Source of the DNA: Limnobaculum eriocheiris
GTDB taxonomy: Bacteria; Pseudomonadota; Gammaproteobacteria; Enterobacterales; Enterobacteriaceae
NCBI RefSeq assembly: GCF_021010575.1
Contig: NZ_JAJNAG010000017.1
Span: 1 to 64,000, forward strand
DNA length: 64,000 nucleotides
Direction: 5' to 3'
In this document: one piece after another, positions 28,782 through 39,107 of the stretch
Layout: each line of letters begins with the position of its first letter
How positions within the stretch are numbered: position 1 is the first letter of the stretch
The notes under the pieces: generated by a model
What the model saw: the letters and a program-made list of their open reading frames with translations, nothing else
Told to the model about the DNA's origin: nothing
Database searches by the model: none
Made by a program: the position numbers and the translations under genes

Positions 28782-29792
28782 TTATTTAGCTAAATCAGCA
28801 GAGATTTCCGCGATCAGTTCAAAAGAACGCATACGAGCAGCGTGGTCAAATACCTGTCCGTTAATCATGATCTCATCAGCATCAGTCTCTTTCAGCAAGT
28901 TTTGTAGCCCGTTACGTACACCGTTTTTATCGCCAATAATCGACAGGCTCAGGGTATGGTTAGCGCTGTAGAGCTCATGTTTAGCCACTACTGAATGAAT
29001 GTCTTCTACCGGATGTGGCAGAGGGCCAGGTGTTCCACGCAGCATGTTGACAAAGTGTTGTTGCAAAGAGGTAAACATATATTCCGCTTCAGCGCTGGTA
29101 TCGGCGGCAATGGCATTAACACAAACCATAGCGTAAGGTTTTTTCAAATCGGCAGAAGGTTTGAATTCGCGGCGATATAGTTCAAGGGCCTGTAGCATCA
29201 TATCCGGTGCAAAGTGAGAGGCAAAAGCGTAAGGCAGCCCCATACGTGCAGCCAACTGAGCGCCATACAGACTTGAACCTAATAGCCAAACGGGAACCCG
29301 CAGTCCCTGGCCCGGAATTGCTTTTATGGTTTGCGTCGGTTTTTCATCGTCAAAATAGCCTGTCAGCTCGGCAATATTGGCCGGAAAATTTTCAGATGCA
29401 TCGTGACCGTTGCGGCGCAAGGCCTGTGCCGTTTCCTGATTGGTCCCCGGAGCCCGGCCTAAACCTAAATCGATACGGTTCGGATAGAGGGATGCCAGAG
29501 TACCAAACTGCTCGGCAATCACCAGAGGGGAGTGATTTGGTAGCATCACGCCACCGGCACCAACGCGAATGGTTGACGTTGCTCCGGCGATATAACCAAC
29601 CAGTACGGAAGTCGCTGAACTGGCAATACCCGCCATATTATGGTGTTCTGCCATCCAGTAGCGATGATAACCAAGACGTTCTGCCAGAATGGCCAGCTCT
29701 TTTGAGCGAGTGAATGCCTGAGGGATAGTGCCACCCTGAACAATGGGAGACAGATCAAGCACTGAAAGTGGTACGCTGGAAGCATTAGACAT
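28782..29792 (-). CDS. yhbW: YhbW, luciferase-like flavin monooxygenase
   Basis: Protein of 336 aa with the bacterial luciferase-like TIM-barrel fold that uses reduced flavin. Diagnostic stretches are [25 protein letters not shown] and [41 protein letters not shown], near-identical to E. coli YhbW (335 aa). E. coli yhbW also lies near deaD. The physiological substrate is unknown. CGGAGATTACCAAT precedes the start. Confidence 0.92.
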   Translation of the reverse strand: MSNASSVPLSVLDLSPIVQGGTIPQAFTRSKELAILAERLGYHRYWMAEHHNMAGIASSATSVLVGYIAGATSTIRVGAGGVMLPNHSPLVIAEQFGTLASLYPNRIDLGLGRAPGTNQETAQALRRNGHDASENFPANIAELTGYFDDEKPTQTIKAIPGQGLRVPVWLLGSSLYGAQLAARMGLPYAFASHFAPDMMLQALELYRREFKPSADLKKPYAMVCVNAIAADTSAEAEYMFTSLQQHFVNMLRGTPGPLPHPVEDIHSVVAKHELYSANHTLSLSIIGDKNGVRNGLQNLLKETDADEIMINGQVFDHAARMRSFELIAEISADLAK

Positions 29793-29840
29793 ATTGGTAA
29801 TCTCCGTTATCGCTATTATTTAATAGATTATCTCATCGGA

Positions 29841-31220
29841 TTACGCCGGCTGAGAGTGATACGAACTGATTAACTGTTCCAATTTGGCACGATTAGTTTT
29901 ACCCGAATCGATTTTTACATAGGCGGACTGCTCTTCCGGCACAATGACCACGTCATTTACACCGGCAACCATTTTCAGATAGCTTTCTAACAGACCGTCT
30001 TGCAATGCGGTTTCTGGTATTTCAATACGCAGGCTACTGACGTAAGGTGGTTGCTTCATTGTGGTACTGAGCATCAACCACAACGCACAGAGCACAACGC
30101 AGCCAATAAATACTGCACTGGTTCCGCTAAGGCCAAATAACCATCCACCCAAACTTCCGCCGATAGCCACACCAATAAATTGGCTGGTCGAATAGACACC
30201 CATCGCTGTACCTTTATAACCTGCAGGCGCTTCTTTACTTATCAGCGAAGGTAAGATGGCTTCCATGATATTGAAAGCGATAAAAAATAGCTGAACACCG
30301 ACAAAAATAGTCCACAGGTGTTGTCCGCTGGAAAAAAGTATAGACTCTGAAGTAAGAAGCAGTGCGACACAGGTTAAAAATACTTGCTTCATTTTGCGTT
30401 TTTTTTCCGCAATTATGATGAAGGGCACAACTGCGACAAAAGAAACCAGCATAGTGACCAGATAAACTTTCCAGTGTTCGGCGGGCATAAAACCGGCGTT
30501 TTCCATCGCAACGGGCAGAGCCAGGAAGGTTGCCATTAGTAAAGTATGCAGGCAGAGAATGCCGATATTTAACTTTAGCAAACGTTCGTTTTTGAGCACT
30601 TTGCTAAAACTGCCTTTTACCATACCGGATTCCCGGTTTAACACATGGCCTGTAGGATTAGGGATCAGAACTAACGTTAGTACTATTCCCACCAGTGCCA
30701 GCACGGCGATACCCCAGAACAGCGCATTCAGGCCAAAGGCATGAGTCACAATGGGCCCCAGTACCATCGCAATGGCAAAAGTAATACCGAAGCTGACGCC
30801 AATAAACGCCATGGCTTTAGTACGGTTTTGCTCTCTGGTCAGGTCTGAAAGCAATGCCATAACGGCGGCGGCAATGGCCCCAGAGCCTTGCAGAGCACGG
30901 CCAAGAATCACGCCCCATATTGACTCACTTAAAGCAGCAATTATGCTGCCGATAGCAAAAATCAACAGCCCGCCAACAATCAGCGGCTTACGACCAACCC
31001 GATCGGAAATCAAACCAAAAGGGATCTGGAAAATTGCCTGTGTCAGGCCATAGATGCCGATGGCAAGACCAATGAGCGGTTTAGTAGCGCCAGCCAGAGC
31101 CATACCGTAGGTGGTAAGGACTGGCAGTACCATAAACATTCCCAACATCCGCAGGGAGAAAACTAACCCCAGGCCAAAAGTTGCCCTACGTTCTCCCGGA
31201 GTCATTGCATAATCGTTCAT
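29841..31220 (-). CDS. yajR: YajR, MFS transporter with C-terminal YAM domain
   Basis: Major facilitator protein of 459 aa with 12 predicted helices. It contains motif A between helices 2 and 3 (GLISDRVGRKPLI) and RALQGSGAIAAAVMALLSDLTREQNRTKAMA. Residues from about 395 form the small ferredoxin-like YAM domain (VSSLRIEIPE..YVKIDSGKTNRAKLEQLI) unique to this subfamily. The E. coli orthologue also lies beside cyoE. The natural substrate is unknown; a drug/H+ antiporter is the usual guess. The gap to cyoE (236 bp) carries a stem-loop and probably its own promoter. Confidence 0.94.
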   Translation of the reverse strand: MNDYAMTPGERRATFGLGLVFSLRMLGMFMVLPVLTTYGMALAGATKPLIGLAIGIYGLTQAIFQIPFGLISDRVGRKPLIVGGLLIFAIGSIIAALSESIWGVILGRALQGSGAIAAAVMALLSDLTREQNRTKAMAFIGVSFGITFAIAMVLGPIVTHAFGLNALFWGIAVLALVGIVLTLVLIPNPTGHVLNRESGMVKGSFSKVLKNERLLKLNIGILCLHTLLMATFLALPVAMENAGFMPAEHWKVYLVTMLVSFVAVVPFIIIAEKKRKMKQVFLTCVALLLTSESILFSSGQHLWTIFVGVQLFFIAFNIMEAILPSLISKEAPAGYKGTAMGVYSTSQFIGVAIGGSLGGWLFGLSGTSAVFIGCVVLCALWLMLSTTMKQPPYVSSLRIEIPETALQDGLLESYLKMVAGVNDVVIVPEEQSAYVKIDSGKTNRAKLEQLISSYHSQPA

Positions 31221-31410
31221 ATCACCTCAAATCACTTCGCGTCCATTGCCGGAATGTTCCAACTGAAAACGAACGGCCTGTTGTTATTCTTATTCTTCAC
31301 TGGTTAATTAAACCACGGACTATGGCGTTGAATAGGATAGTAGTAAGCCGGATGAATTGCTTTATATTTCTGCTAAAGATTGAGATAACGATAAAGTTTT
31401 AGGCTGGATT

Positions 31411-31442
31411 AGCGGCAGTACACTCAATTGAGGAACTGCCGC
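31411..31442 (-). terminator. stem-loop downstream of cyoE
   Basis: GCGGCAGT (31412-31419) pairs with ACTGCCGC (31435-31442) and encloses the 10-bp palindrome CTCAATTGAG (31423-31432). It follows the cyoE stop by about 14 bp on the minus strand but has no T-run (TAATCCAGCC). It may mark the 3' end of cyo mRNA or act as an intercistronic structure before yajR. Confidence 0.45.
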
Positions 31443-31455
31443 CTGTTACAGATAA

Positions 31456-32349
31456 TTATGACCAGACCAGGGTAAGCAGCGATTCAGGTGCCGCTACCTG
31501 AGAATAGTCTACCGACATCATGATGCTTAGTGTGGTAATAGCCACAATGGAGAAGATGAACAGCTTTTGTGCCCAAATTTTGTTATCTGTTGTTTTATAA
31601 CCGGTCAGGGCCATAATCAGCCAGCCAAAGCCAACGACTGCCGCAACAAACAGATAGCTATAACCGGCATAACCGCTGATGGTTAACATCAGGGTCGCCA
31701 CAATGAAGCCGATGATATACATCGTAATGTGGTTTTTGGTTACGGAAATTCCGCGTTTTACCGGCAGAACCGGAATTGACGCAGCCAGATAGTCCTTATA
31801 GCGGAAAATAGCAATGGCGTATGAGTGAGGCATTTGCCACAGGCTGAAAATCACCAGCAGAATTAATGCCCCGGTATCAAACTGATTGCTTACCGCACAG
31901 TAACCAATAACCGGTGGAGCAGCACCAGACAGACTACCTACCAGAGTACCGTAAACGGATTTACGTTTCAGATACAGACTGTATAGCCCCACATAAACCA
32001 CGAATCCTAACAGAGCAAACTCTACCGCTAATAAATTGGTATAGACGTAGAGTAAGGCAAAGCCAGCCATTCCCAACAGACAAGCGTAGAGAATAGTGAT
32101 GGCAGGGGAGATAAGCCCCTGAACCAGAACCCGGTTCTTGGTTCTTTCCATCAGGCAATCAATATCCCGGTCAATATAGTTATTAAACACGCAGCCGGAT
32201 GCCACCACCAGCGAGACGCCGATGATAGTGGCAAACAGCAGGGAGAAATCCACACTGCCCTGGGAGGCGAGCAGGAATCCTCCAATGACTGAAATCATAT
32301 TGCCAAAAATGATTCCCGGTTTGGTGACTAACAGATATTTCTTAATCAT
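31456..32349 (-). CDS. cyoE: heme O synthase (protoheme farnesyltransferase)
   Basis: UbiA-family prenyltransferase of 297 aa that farnesylates heme b to heme O, the high-spin heme of cytochrome bo3. The polyprenyl-diphosphate motif [18 protein letters not shown] lies near residues 56-73, and a second acidic motif [13 protein letters not shown] follows. About nine membrane helices. It begins 11 bp after cyoD, preceded by AAGAGCTACTCAG, as the last gene of cyoABCDE. Confidence 0.96.
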   Translation of the reverse strand: MIKKYLLVTKPGIIFGNMISVIGGFLLASQGSVDFSLLFATIIGVSLVVASGCVFNNYIDRDIDCLMERTKNRVLVQGLISPAITILYACLLGMAGFALLYVYTNLLAVEFALLGFVVYVGLYSLYLKRKSVYGTLVGSLSGAAPPVIGYCAVSNQFDTGALILLVIFSLWQMPHSYAIAIFRYKDYLAASIPVLPVKRGISVTKNHITMYIIGFIVATLMLTISGYAGYSYLFVAAVVGFGWLIMALTGYKTTDNKIWAQKLFIFSIVAITTLSIMMSVDYSQVAAPESLLTLVWS

Positions 32350-32360
32350 CTGAGTAGCTC

Positions 32361-32693
32361 TTAGTGAACCATCATGTTGATATTAAGGTTGTACATAATC
32401 CATAGTGAACCTACAACGACGATGGCGATTATCAATCCGGTGAATACCAGGGCGACAAAGTTCCAGCCGCCCTCTGATTTTGTGTTCATATGTAAGAAAT
32501 AGACCAAATGAACCACGATCTGCACAATGGCAAACAGGGAGATAGCGACAGCCAGCGTTGCCGGTGTAGCTGCACCTGTCATGACCATCCAGAAAGGAAT
32601 GGCCGTCAGAATAACTGAGAGCACAAACCCGATAAGATAAGACTTAACCGAGCCATGGCTGGCGCCGGAAGCGTCTACAGCGGTATGTTTCAT
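32361..32693 (-). CDS. cyoD: cytochrome bo3 oxidase subunit IV
   Basis: CyoD (110 aa, E. coli 109) has three hydrophobic helices (about 20-40, 45-67, 80-102) and the subunit IV motif [18 protein letters not shown]. It is a non-catalytic subunit that stabilises the oxidase and its copper site. Its ATG follows the cyoC stop codon directly (TAAATG), so translation is likely coupled. Confidence 0.96.
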   Translation of the reverse strand: MKHTAVDASGASHGSVKSYLIGFVLSVILTAIPFWMVMTGAATPATLAVAISLFAIVQIVVHLVYFLHMNTKSEGGWNFVALVFTGLIIAIVVVGSLWIMYNLNINMMVH

Positions 32694-33314
32694 TTAGATT
32701 GCCCCCATCAGATAAACCACGGTAAACACGCAGATCCAGATAACATCCAGGAAGTGCCAGAACAAGCTGAGGCACATTAAACGCGCATTATTTTTCGGCG
32801 TTAACCCCTTTTTCGATACCTGAATCATCATGATTGCCATCCAGATCAGACCCAGGGTAACGTGCAGTCCGTGAGTGCCAACCAGCGTAAAGAATCCTGA
32901 TAAGAAAGCACTGCGTGACGGGCCATAGCCTTCGCTGATCAGCAGGTGGAATTCATTAATCTCCATGCCGATAAAGCCAAGACCAAACAGGAAAGTAATG
33001 GCTAACCAACCGATAACCTGATTCTTATTGCCCTTGTACATCGAAATGATAGCCATACCGTAAGTAAAGCTACTTAATAACAGCAGAGCCGTTTCACCGA
33101 TAACATAAGGCAGTTCAAAAATCTCTTTGCCTGACGGGCCATCGGCAATGCCGGTGGCCAGTACAGCATAGGTGGCAAATACTGAGGCGAACAGAATACA
33201 GTCGCTCATCAGGTAGATCCAAAAACCGAATACGGTCTTGGCACCACTGTCGTGATCGTGGTGCTCATGCTCATCAAGGTGAGTGTGAGAATTGATCAAG
33301 GTATCAGTTGCCAT
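32694..33314 (-). CDS. cyoC: cytochrome bo3 oxidase subunit III
   Basis: CyoC (206 aa) has five predicted membrane helices and the heme-copper oxidase subunit III signature ([43 protein letters not shown]). The His/Asp-rich N-terminus ([15 protein letters not shown]) is more His-loaded than I recall for E. coli. The gene overlaps the cyoB end by 11 bp. Confidence 0.96.
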   Translation of the reverse strand: MATDTLINSHTHLDEHEHHDHDSGAKTVFGFWIYLMSDCILFASVFATYAVLATGIADGPSGKEIFELPYVIGETALLLLSSFTYGMAIISMYKGNKNQVIGWLAITFLFGLGFIGMEINEFHLLISEGYGPSRSAFLSGFFTLVGTHGLHVTLGLIWMAIMMIQVSKKGLTPKNNARLMCLSLFWHFLDVIWICVFTVVYLMGAI

Positions 33315-35298
33315 GATTTACCCCTGCCTGGCTTAATTGTTCAAAACGCTGATTTTCGATTTTCTCAATCTCTTCAACAGGTACGTAGTAATCCGTATCA
33401 TCATTGAAGGTATGGGTAATATAAACGACCGCCATACCGATCAGACCAACGATAGCCATCCACCAGATTTCCCAGACCATGGCAAAACCAAACACCACGC
33501 TAAAGGCAGCAATGATGACACCGGTCCCGGTATTTCTTGGCATATGGATTGGCTCATAACTTGCCGGACGCTTATAGGCGGTACCGTCATCTTTCATATC
33601 GGAGAAAGCATCGATACCTTTAATGACCGGAAGATGCGCAAAGTTATAGAACGGTGCCGGAGAAGAGGTTGCCCACTCCAAAGTACGGCCACCCCATGGG
33701 TCGCCGGTGACGTCCATATTTTTCTTGCGGTCTTTGATACTAACCAGTAACTGCAGGATTTGACAGGCAATACCCAGTGCAATTAATACTGCACCGAAGG
33801 CGGCGACCACCAGAAGTGATGTCCACTCAGGTTGCAGGCTGTAGTTCAGACGGCGGGTCATACCCATAAAGCCCAGAATGTACAGCGGCATAAAGGCAAC
33901 GAAGAAGCCAATAATCCAGAACCAGAAGGCGTATTTACCTAAGGTTTCGTTCAGCTTGAAGCCAAAGGCTTTCGGGAACCAGTAGTTAAAGCCAGCTAGG
34001 CAGCCAAACACCACACCACCAATAATGACGTTATGGAAGTGAGCAATCAGGAACAGGCTATTGTGCAGTACCATGTTGGCCCCCGGCACTGCCAGCAGAA
34101 CTCCGGTCATACCACCTACCGTAAAGGTCACCAGAAAGCCCAGCGTCCACAGGATTGGCGTAGAGAACTTAATACGACCCTGATACATGGTGAACAACCA
34201 GTTGAAGATCTTCACGCCGGTCGGTATGGAGATAATCATAGTGGCAATACCAAAGAAGGCATTAACGTTGGCACCGGCACCCATGGTAAAGAAGTGGTGC
34301 AACCACACGATAAAGGAGAGCAGAGTAATAGCTACCGTTGCCCATACCAGCGAGGTATAACCAAACAGCCGTTTTTTACTAAAGGTTGCCACCACTTCAG
34401 AGAAAATACCAAAGCAAGGCAGAATCAGAATATAGACTTCAGGATGACCCCAGGCCCAGATCAGATTGACGTACATCATCTGGTTGCCACCAAGGTCATT
34501 GGTAAAGAAGTGGAAATCCAGATATCGGTCAAGGGTGAGCATGGCGACGGTTGCGGTCAGAATAGGGAATGCCGCAATAATCAGCACGTTGGCACATAAT
34601 GCTGTCCAGGTGAAAACCGGCATTTGCATCATCTTCATGCCAGGGGCACGCATCTTCAGAATGGTCGCAAAGAAGTTAACCCCGGTGAGCAAGGTACCTA
34701 CCCCGGATATCTGTAGGCTCCATATCCAGTAGTCGACCCCGACCCCCGGATTATAAACCTTACCCGAGAGTGGCGGATAAGCCAGCCAGCCGGTTTGTGC
34801 AAATTCGCCTACGCCAAGGGAGATGTTGATTAACACCACACCGGCCACAAACAGCCAGAAACTCAGAGAGTTCAGGAATGGAAAGGCGACATCACGGGCG
34901 CCGATTTGTAGTGGTACCACAATGTTCATCAAACCAATAACGAACGGCATGGCCATGAAGAAGATCATGATAACGCCGTGAGCGGTAAAGATTTGATCAT
35001 AGTGGTGCGGTGGAAGGAAACCTTCCCCACTGGTGGCTGCTGCCACCGCCAGTTGAGTACGCATCATGATGGCGTCAGCAAAGCCGCGCAGCAACATCAC
35101 CATCGCGACCAGAATATACATTACACCAATTTTTTTGTGGTCAACGCTGGTGAGCCATTCGTTCCACAACCATTTCCATTTTTTTGCCCAGGTAATCAGA
35201 GCAAGCAAGGCAATCCCGCCGACAACAATGAGGCCAACGGCAGCCATAATAATCGGTTCATGGTAAGGAATCGCTTCAAGTGTTAATTTTCCTAACAT
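33304..35298 (-). CDS. cyoB: cytochrome bo3 oxidase subunit I
   Basis: Catalytic subunit of the quinol oxidase (664 aa, E. coli 663). It holds heme b, heme o3 and CuB, reduces oxygen to water and pumps protons. The heme-ligand and CuB regions are intact: [10 protein letters not shown] (low-spin heme His), [14 protein letters not shown] (CuB His and the cross-linked Tyr), [10 protein letters not shown] (CuB His pair) and [14 protein letters not shown] (heme o3 and b ligands). About fifteen helices. It starts 3 bp after cyoA. Confidence 0.98.
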   Translation of the reverse strand: MLGKLTLEAIPYHEPIIMAAVGLIVVGGIALLALITWAKKWKWLWNEWLTSVDHKKIGVMYILVAMVMLLRGFADAIMMRTQLAVAAATSGEGFLPPHHYDQIFTAHGVIMIFFMAMPFVIGLMNIVVPLQIGARDVAFPFLNSLSFWLFVAGVVLINISLGVGEFAQTGWLAYPPLSGKVYNPGVGVDYWIWSLQISGVGTLLTGVNFFATILKMRAPGMKMMQMPVFTWTALCANVLIIAAFPILTATVAMLTLDRYLDFHFFTNDLGGNQMMYVNLIWAWGHPEVYILILPCFGIFSEVVATFSKKRLFGYTSLVWATVAITLLSFIVWLHHFFTMGAGANVNAFFGIATMIISIPTGVKIFNWLFTMYQGRIKFSTPILWTLGFLVTFTVGGMTGVLLAVPGANMVLHNSLFLIAHFHNVIIGGVVFGCLAGFNYWFPKAFGFKLNETLGKYAFWFWIIGFFVAFMPLYILGFMGMTRRLNYSLQPEWTSLLVVAAFGAVLIALGIACQILQLLVSIKDRKKNMDVTGDPWGGRTLEWATSSPAPFYNFAHLPVIKGIDAFSDMKDDGTAYKRPASYEPIHMPRNTGTGVIIAAFSVVFGFAMVWEIWWMAIVGLIGMAVVYITHTFNDDTDYYVPVEEIEKIENQRFEQLSQAGVNHGN

Positions 35299-35301
35299 CG
35301 T

Positions 35302-36189
35302 TTATTCCTCGCCTCCAGAATGATGTGAGTGCTTGCTGGTATCCATTTTCATATATTTATTAATAATATCGAGATACAGACCAGGCTTAACCGTTGAGAA
35401 ATATTCAACAGCATTGTTTTCGCTTGGTTTAGCAAGTTGATTGTAATCTTCCCATTGAAGCTGATTCGGGGATTGCTTCACTTTTTCAACCCATTTATCA
35501 AAGTCTTGCTGAGAAGTAACAATAGCGTTGAACTTCATTCCGGAGAATCCTTTGCCGCTATAGTTAGCCGACATGCCCGGATAAACGCCTTTTTCATTGG
35601 CGACCAGATGCAGGATATTCTGCATACCGCCCATGGCGTAAATCTGGCTGCCCAGACGAGGAATAAAGAAAGAGTTCATCACGGTATCGGAGGTAATTTT
35701 AAATTTTACCGGTACGTTCTCCGGGAAGGAGAGTTCATTAACCGATGCAATACCGAGGTCAGGATAGATAAATAACCATTTCCAATCCATGGAGACTGCT
35801 TCAATGGTGATCGTTTGGGCTTCACTTGGAATGGTTTGGCGCGGGTCAAGTGCGTGAGTACTTTTCCAGGTTAATGTCCCCAAAACCAGAATGATAACGC
35901 AAGGAATACCCCAAACGACCATTTCAATTTTATTTGAATGGGCCCAGTTAGGCGTATATTTTGCATCTTTGTTCGATTCGCGATATTTCCATGCGAACAG
36001 AAAAGTCATAATTATAACGGGAATAACAACGATCAACATCAGAAGGGTAGCCGTTATGATCAGGGATTTTTGTTCCATCCCGATCTGGCCTTTAGGATTC
36101 ATCAGTGCCATATCACAGCCCGTGAGCAATAAAGCTGCAAGGCCGAGCATTAGCACTTTAGAAAACTTATTGCATTGTTTGAGTCTCAT
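35302..36189 (-). CDS. cyoA: cytochrome bo3 oxidase subunit II
   Basis: CyoA (295 aa) is a membrane-anchored lipoprotein with a periplasmic cupredoxin domain. The lipobox LLLTGC ends the signal peptide near residue 25. Two membrane helices follow (about 43-68 and 90-110), then a cupredoxin fold that lacks the CuA Cys pair, as expected for a quinol oxidase. It is about 20 residues shorter than E. coli CyoA, mainly at the C-terminus, which here ends in a His-rich [22 protein letters not shown] precedes the ATG. First gene of the operon. Confidence 0.96.
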   Translation of the reverse strand: MRLKQCNKFSKVLMLGLAALLLTGCDMALMNPKGQIGMEQKSLIITATLLMLIVVIPVIIMTFLFAWKYRESNKDAKYTPNWAHSNKIEMVVWGIPCVIILVLGTLTWKSTHALDPRQTIPSEAQTITIEAVSMDWKWLFIYPDLGIASVNELSFPENVPVKFKITSDTVMNSFFIPRLGSQIYAMGGMQNILHLVANEKGVYPGMSANYSGKGFSGMKFNAIVTSQQDFDKWVEKVKQSPNQLQWEDYNQLAKPSENNAVEYFSTVKPGLYLDIINKYMKMDTSKHSHHSGGEE

Positions 36190-36406
36190 TGAACGACCTC
36201 ATGACAAAGTACATAAGCGCTTTGTGGTATTGAGAACCGATGGTAATTGGTTCCGGGTGTGCGGCAATTTTATGGAAAAGTTACAAATATGTAAATATCA
36301 TTAAAGCGTTGTCATCAAATGATATAAGTTTGTTGTGGTTCAATTGAGCGGATGATGTGGATTTTTCGAAAGAATCAGGAATAAAACCCTGTTCACCAAG
36401 GGGGTG

Positions 36407-36436
36407 TTTAACTATTTTCTATCAAAAATAGTTAAA
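36407..36436. promoter_or_regulatory. AT-rich palindrome upstream of cyoA
   Basis: TTTAACTATTTT (36407-36418) and AAAATAGTTAAA (36425-36436) are perfect 12-bp arms around 6 nt, about 220 bp upstream of the cyoA start in the 399-bp gap between ybcI and cyoA. It could be an operator or a cruciform-prone promoter element. I cannot assign a regulator from the sequence. Confidence 0.45.
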
Positions 36437-36515
36437 TATTATTTATTGTGGTTTTTTGTATCACAGACTAAAAGATGAGTCCCAAAGTGTTAAATTTGTT
36501 AAAAAACACCTCGGC

Positions 36516-36540
36516 TGGTGAATAACGATATTATTCACCA
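36516..36540. terminator. palindrome downstream of ybcI
   Basis: TGGTGAATAA and TTATTCACCA are perfect 10-bp arms around CGATA, about 50 bp beyond the ybcI stop. No T-run follows on the minus strand, so it could be the ybcI 3'-end structure or another regulatory palindrome in the cyo upstream region. Nothing else stands out in 36190-36588. Confidence 0.45.
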
Positions 36541-36588
36541 AAAAGTGGATTTCCTTAAGATGAAGGAAAATACTATCAAAGGGATAGG

Positions 36589-37140
36589 TTAAACCGATGG
36601 TGAACTGATGGCGTCGTTATTGGCTCTTCTCAATGCAATAAGCGCTAACATTATGACGACACCGGGTAGCCAAACCCATAATAATTCTGACTGAATAACG
36701 GCAATACCATTAGGTTTCAGGTACTGTGCCAGCTGGAATGGGGCCACCTTAATGACCTGAACCGGTGCGAAAAATCGCTCTCCTGACCAAGGCCATAGCC
36801 AGCCAACGCCCATTCCGCCGGTGGTTAGCGAATCCAGCACGCTGTGAGATAACAGCGAAACGGTCAGAAAACCCCAAATTCGTCGATAGCCAACCTTAAA
36901 GGTTTTTTTGAATAACAGGGCCAGCGTTGGTAAAGCAAACGCAAACAGCAGGGAGTGGGTAAACCCCCGATGGCCAAAAACATTGGCATAGGCGATGCCA
37001 AGTTTAAAAGAGAGTACGTCGAGATCGGGAATCATCGAGAAGGCAATACCGGTCATCAGTAACACCGGTGGAATTCGACGAGGTCCTAATCCAATACCCA
37101 GACAGAGAGGGACTGCGGCATGGGTGACAATGGTAGGCAT
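36589..37140 (-). CDS. ybcI: YbcI, DUF457-type membrane hydrolase-like protein
   Basis: Protein of 183 aa from the YbcI/YdjM (DUF457) family, annotated as membrane-bound metal-dependent hydrolases. Conserved stretches MPTIVTHAAVPLCLG, SMIPDLDVLSF, FGHRGFTHSLLFAFALP and LLSHSVLDSLTTGG carry the family's His and Asp residues, and WLWPWSGERFFAP is typical. Four or so hydrophobic helices. I chose the ATG at 37140, which matches the E. coli N-terminus and has GCAGGATATTGAT upstream; the longer frame from 37200 lacks both. Function not demonstrated. Confidence 0.88.
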   Translation of the reverse strand: MPTIVTHAAVPLCLGIGLGPRRIPPVLLMTGIAFSMIPDLDVLSFKLGIAYANVFGHRGFTHSLLFAFALPTLALLFKKTFKVGYRRIWGFLTVSLLSHSVLDSLTTGGMGVGWLWPWSGERFFAPVQVIKVAPFQLAQYLKPNGIAVIQSELLWVWLPGVVIMLALIALRRANNDAISSPSV

Positions 37141-37255
37141 ATCAATATCCTGCAAAAGCTCGCTACAAGCATAAGTTACGGAGGTTATAAAACTCAGCAT
37201 AGGTGTCTTATGTGAAGCATAGATGAAGTGATGGGATTTTTTGTGTGTTTTTTTT

Positions 37256-37273
37256 ATGTGTTGTATAACACAT
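37256..37273. promoter_or_regulatory. 18-bp operator-like palindrome between ybcI and the M14 gene
   Basis: ATGTGTTGTATAACACAT has 7-bp perfect arms around GTAT. It lies in the divergent gap, 116 bp before ybcI and 83 bp before the carboxypeptidase start, a typical place for a repressor site controlling one or both genes. The cognate regulator is unknown. Confidence 0.45.
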
Positions 37274-37360
37274 TCGCGATAAACCGATTTATCATTGGCA
37301 TACAGAAAAAATCATGCCATCAGCAAGGCAGATAATCGATAGCGTATTTTGGAGAGTTCA

Positions 37361-39082
37361 ATGAAGTGCTTTTCCCGCACGGTTGTATCCGTACTGCTTC
37401 CCTTTGTATTATCCGGGTTGCTTTTCCCTTCGGTCAGTTTGGCAAAATACGATCCCGCTAAAGATTATCAGGAAATTCCCGCTATCGTAAAACAGTTCCC
37501 GGCGCCCAGCCTGATAGAATTGGGTACACCGGCTTTTAATAAAGATAAAACTGATTTTACCTCCCAGCAGGAGATGGAAAAATTTATTGATGACCTGAGT
37601 AAAACATCCAATACATTGCGGGTGAAGCAGATGGGATTATCCCAACAGGGAAAATCAATCCCACTGTTAGTGTTTTCTGATGTGCAAAGCGCTTCTCCGG
37701 AGATTTTGCTAAAAAATGGCAAACCAACGGTACTGATTATTGCATTACAGCACGGTAATGAACCTGCTCCGGGAGAGGCGGCGCTGGCTTATGCTAAAAG
37801 CCTGGCTGAAGACAAAGAAGGGGATGTGCTCTCCAGGGTTAACGTATTGATTATACCCAGAGCTAACCCGGACGGCGCTGAAAGTTTCAGCCGTGATTTG
37901 GCAAACGGCATAAATCTTAATCGCGACCATTTACTGCTAAGTACGCCGGAAAGTCGTGCTATTGCACAGGTGTTTATTCAATATCAGCCGGATGTGGTAT
38001 TAGACGGCCATGAATATAGCGTTGCCGGCCGCTGGGTGGAAAAGTATGGTGCAGTGCAGCGTTATGATGCCATGTTGCAGCAGGCAACGACCAATAATCT
38101 GCCTTCGAGTTTAACCAAAATGATGGATAAACCCTATCGTGAAAGTCTTGTCAGCACTTTTGAAACCAATGGATTAAGCCACTCCTGGTACTACACTACG
38201 GATAAGTTAGATAAGCAGAATAAAACATTGTCTATGGGGGGTATTGAAGCGGATACGCTGCGTAATATTGCCGGGCTGCGTAATTCGGTTTCATTTTTGC
38301 TGGAAAATCGCGGAGTAGGTTTAGGTAAGGCGCACTTTGCCCGTCGGGTGTACACTCAATTTTTAGCGATGCAAACTATGGTTAAAACCAGTGCTAAGAA
38401 TAGCGTGGATTTGCTTAATAATGGTCAGGAAATTCGCCGCGATATCGCTACTCAGGCAGGACAAGGCGCTATTGTCGTGAAAGGCGAAATGACGCCGGAA
38501 AAACGAACTATCTCTATGATTGATGCCAAAACCGCTGATGGCATCAAAGTGAATGCTGACTGGCGTTCGGCATTAAGTATCATGCCGGTGATTACCCGCG
38601 CCCGACCTTATGCCTACCTGTTAGCACCGACGGAGAAAAAAGCGGTACAAAACCTTCAGGCATTAGGCATCGAGGTTTATCGGGTTGTTCAGCCGCAAAA
38701 AGTTAAGGTTCAGCAATATACTCTGACGGATCGTAATGCAAGTAGCAAAAAGGATGTTACCGGCAGCGTAGGGCAAAAAGGGAACCAGATGGTTCAGGTA
38801 ACCACCAGAATAGACGGCCGGGAGCTGGAGCTATCGGCAGGATACTATTACATTCCACTGAATCAGCCTTTAGCTAACCTGACCATAGCAGCGCTGGAAC
38901 CAGAGACTCAAAGTAGCTTTGTGGCAAACGGTATTATTAGCCTGCCAAAAGTAAAAACGGAAAAGAAAAAAACTAAGGCCAAAGCTAAATCTCAGGCCAC
39001 GAATGCGGAAGTTACAATGCCTGCGTTACCACTTTACCGTTTGGCCGAACGTGCCGATATATCGCTGGTATTAGCGGAATAA
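37361..39082 (+). CDS. M14-family zinc carboxypeptidase, exported
   Basis: Protein of 573 aa from the ATG at 37361 (GGAGAGTTCA upstream). A signal peptide (about 1-28, with SVLLPFVLSGLLFP) and the AKYDP start of the mature chain imply export. The M14 domain shows the zinc motif HGNE (ALQHGNEPAPGE), the substrate-binding Arg/Asn region PRANPDG and the third zinc ligand in LDGHEYS. The C-terminal half (from about 370) is a separate region, ending with a Lys-rich segment (TEKKKTKAKAKSQ) and a short tail. A peptidoglycan or peptide amidase/carboxypeptidase role is plausible. It is longer than a minimal M14 enzyme. Confidence 0.85.
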   Translation: MKCFSRTVVSVLLPFVLSGLLFPSVSLAKYDPAKDYQEIPAIVKQFPAPSLIELGTPAFNKDKTDFTSQQEMEKFIDDLSKTSNTLRVKQMGLSQQGKSIPLLVFSDVQSASPEILLKNGKPTVLIIALQHGNEPAPGEAALAYAKSLAEDKEGDVLSRVNVLIIPRANPDGAESFSRDLANGINLNRDHLLLSTPESRAIAQVFIQYQPDVVLDGHEYSVAGRWVEKYGAVQRYDAMLQQATTNNLPSSLTKMMDKPYRESLVSTFETNGLSHSWYYTTDKLDKQNKTLSMGGIEADTLRNIAGLRNSVSFLLENRGVGLGKAHFARRVYTQFLAMQTMVKTSAKNSVDLLNNGQEIRRDIATQAGQGAIVVKGEMTPEKRTISMIDAKTADGIKVNADWRSALSIMPVITRARPYAYLLAPTEKKAVQNLQALGIEVYRVVQPQKVKVQQYTLTDRNASSKKDVTGSVGQKGNQMVQVTTRIDGRELELSAGYYYIPLNQPLANLTIAALEPETQSSFVANGIISLPKVKTEKKKTKAKAKSQATNAEVTMPALPLYRLAERADISLVLAE

Positions 39083-39107
39083 ACATCGAACCGGGCAGAA
39101 ATTTTGA

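Noticed and set aside
29207-29713. 168-codon frame antisense to yhbW
   Set aside because: Wholly within yhbW, no ribosome site, no family resemblance.
34033-34599. 188-codon frame antisense to cyoB
   Set aside because: Lies entirely within the well-conserved cyoB gene in the opposite direction, rich in Gln/His/Lys from reversed codons; a shadow frame.
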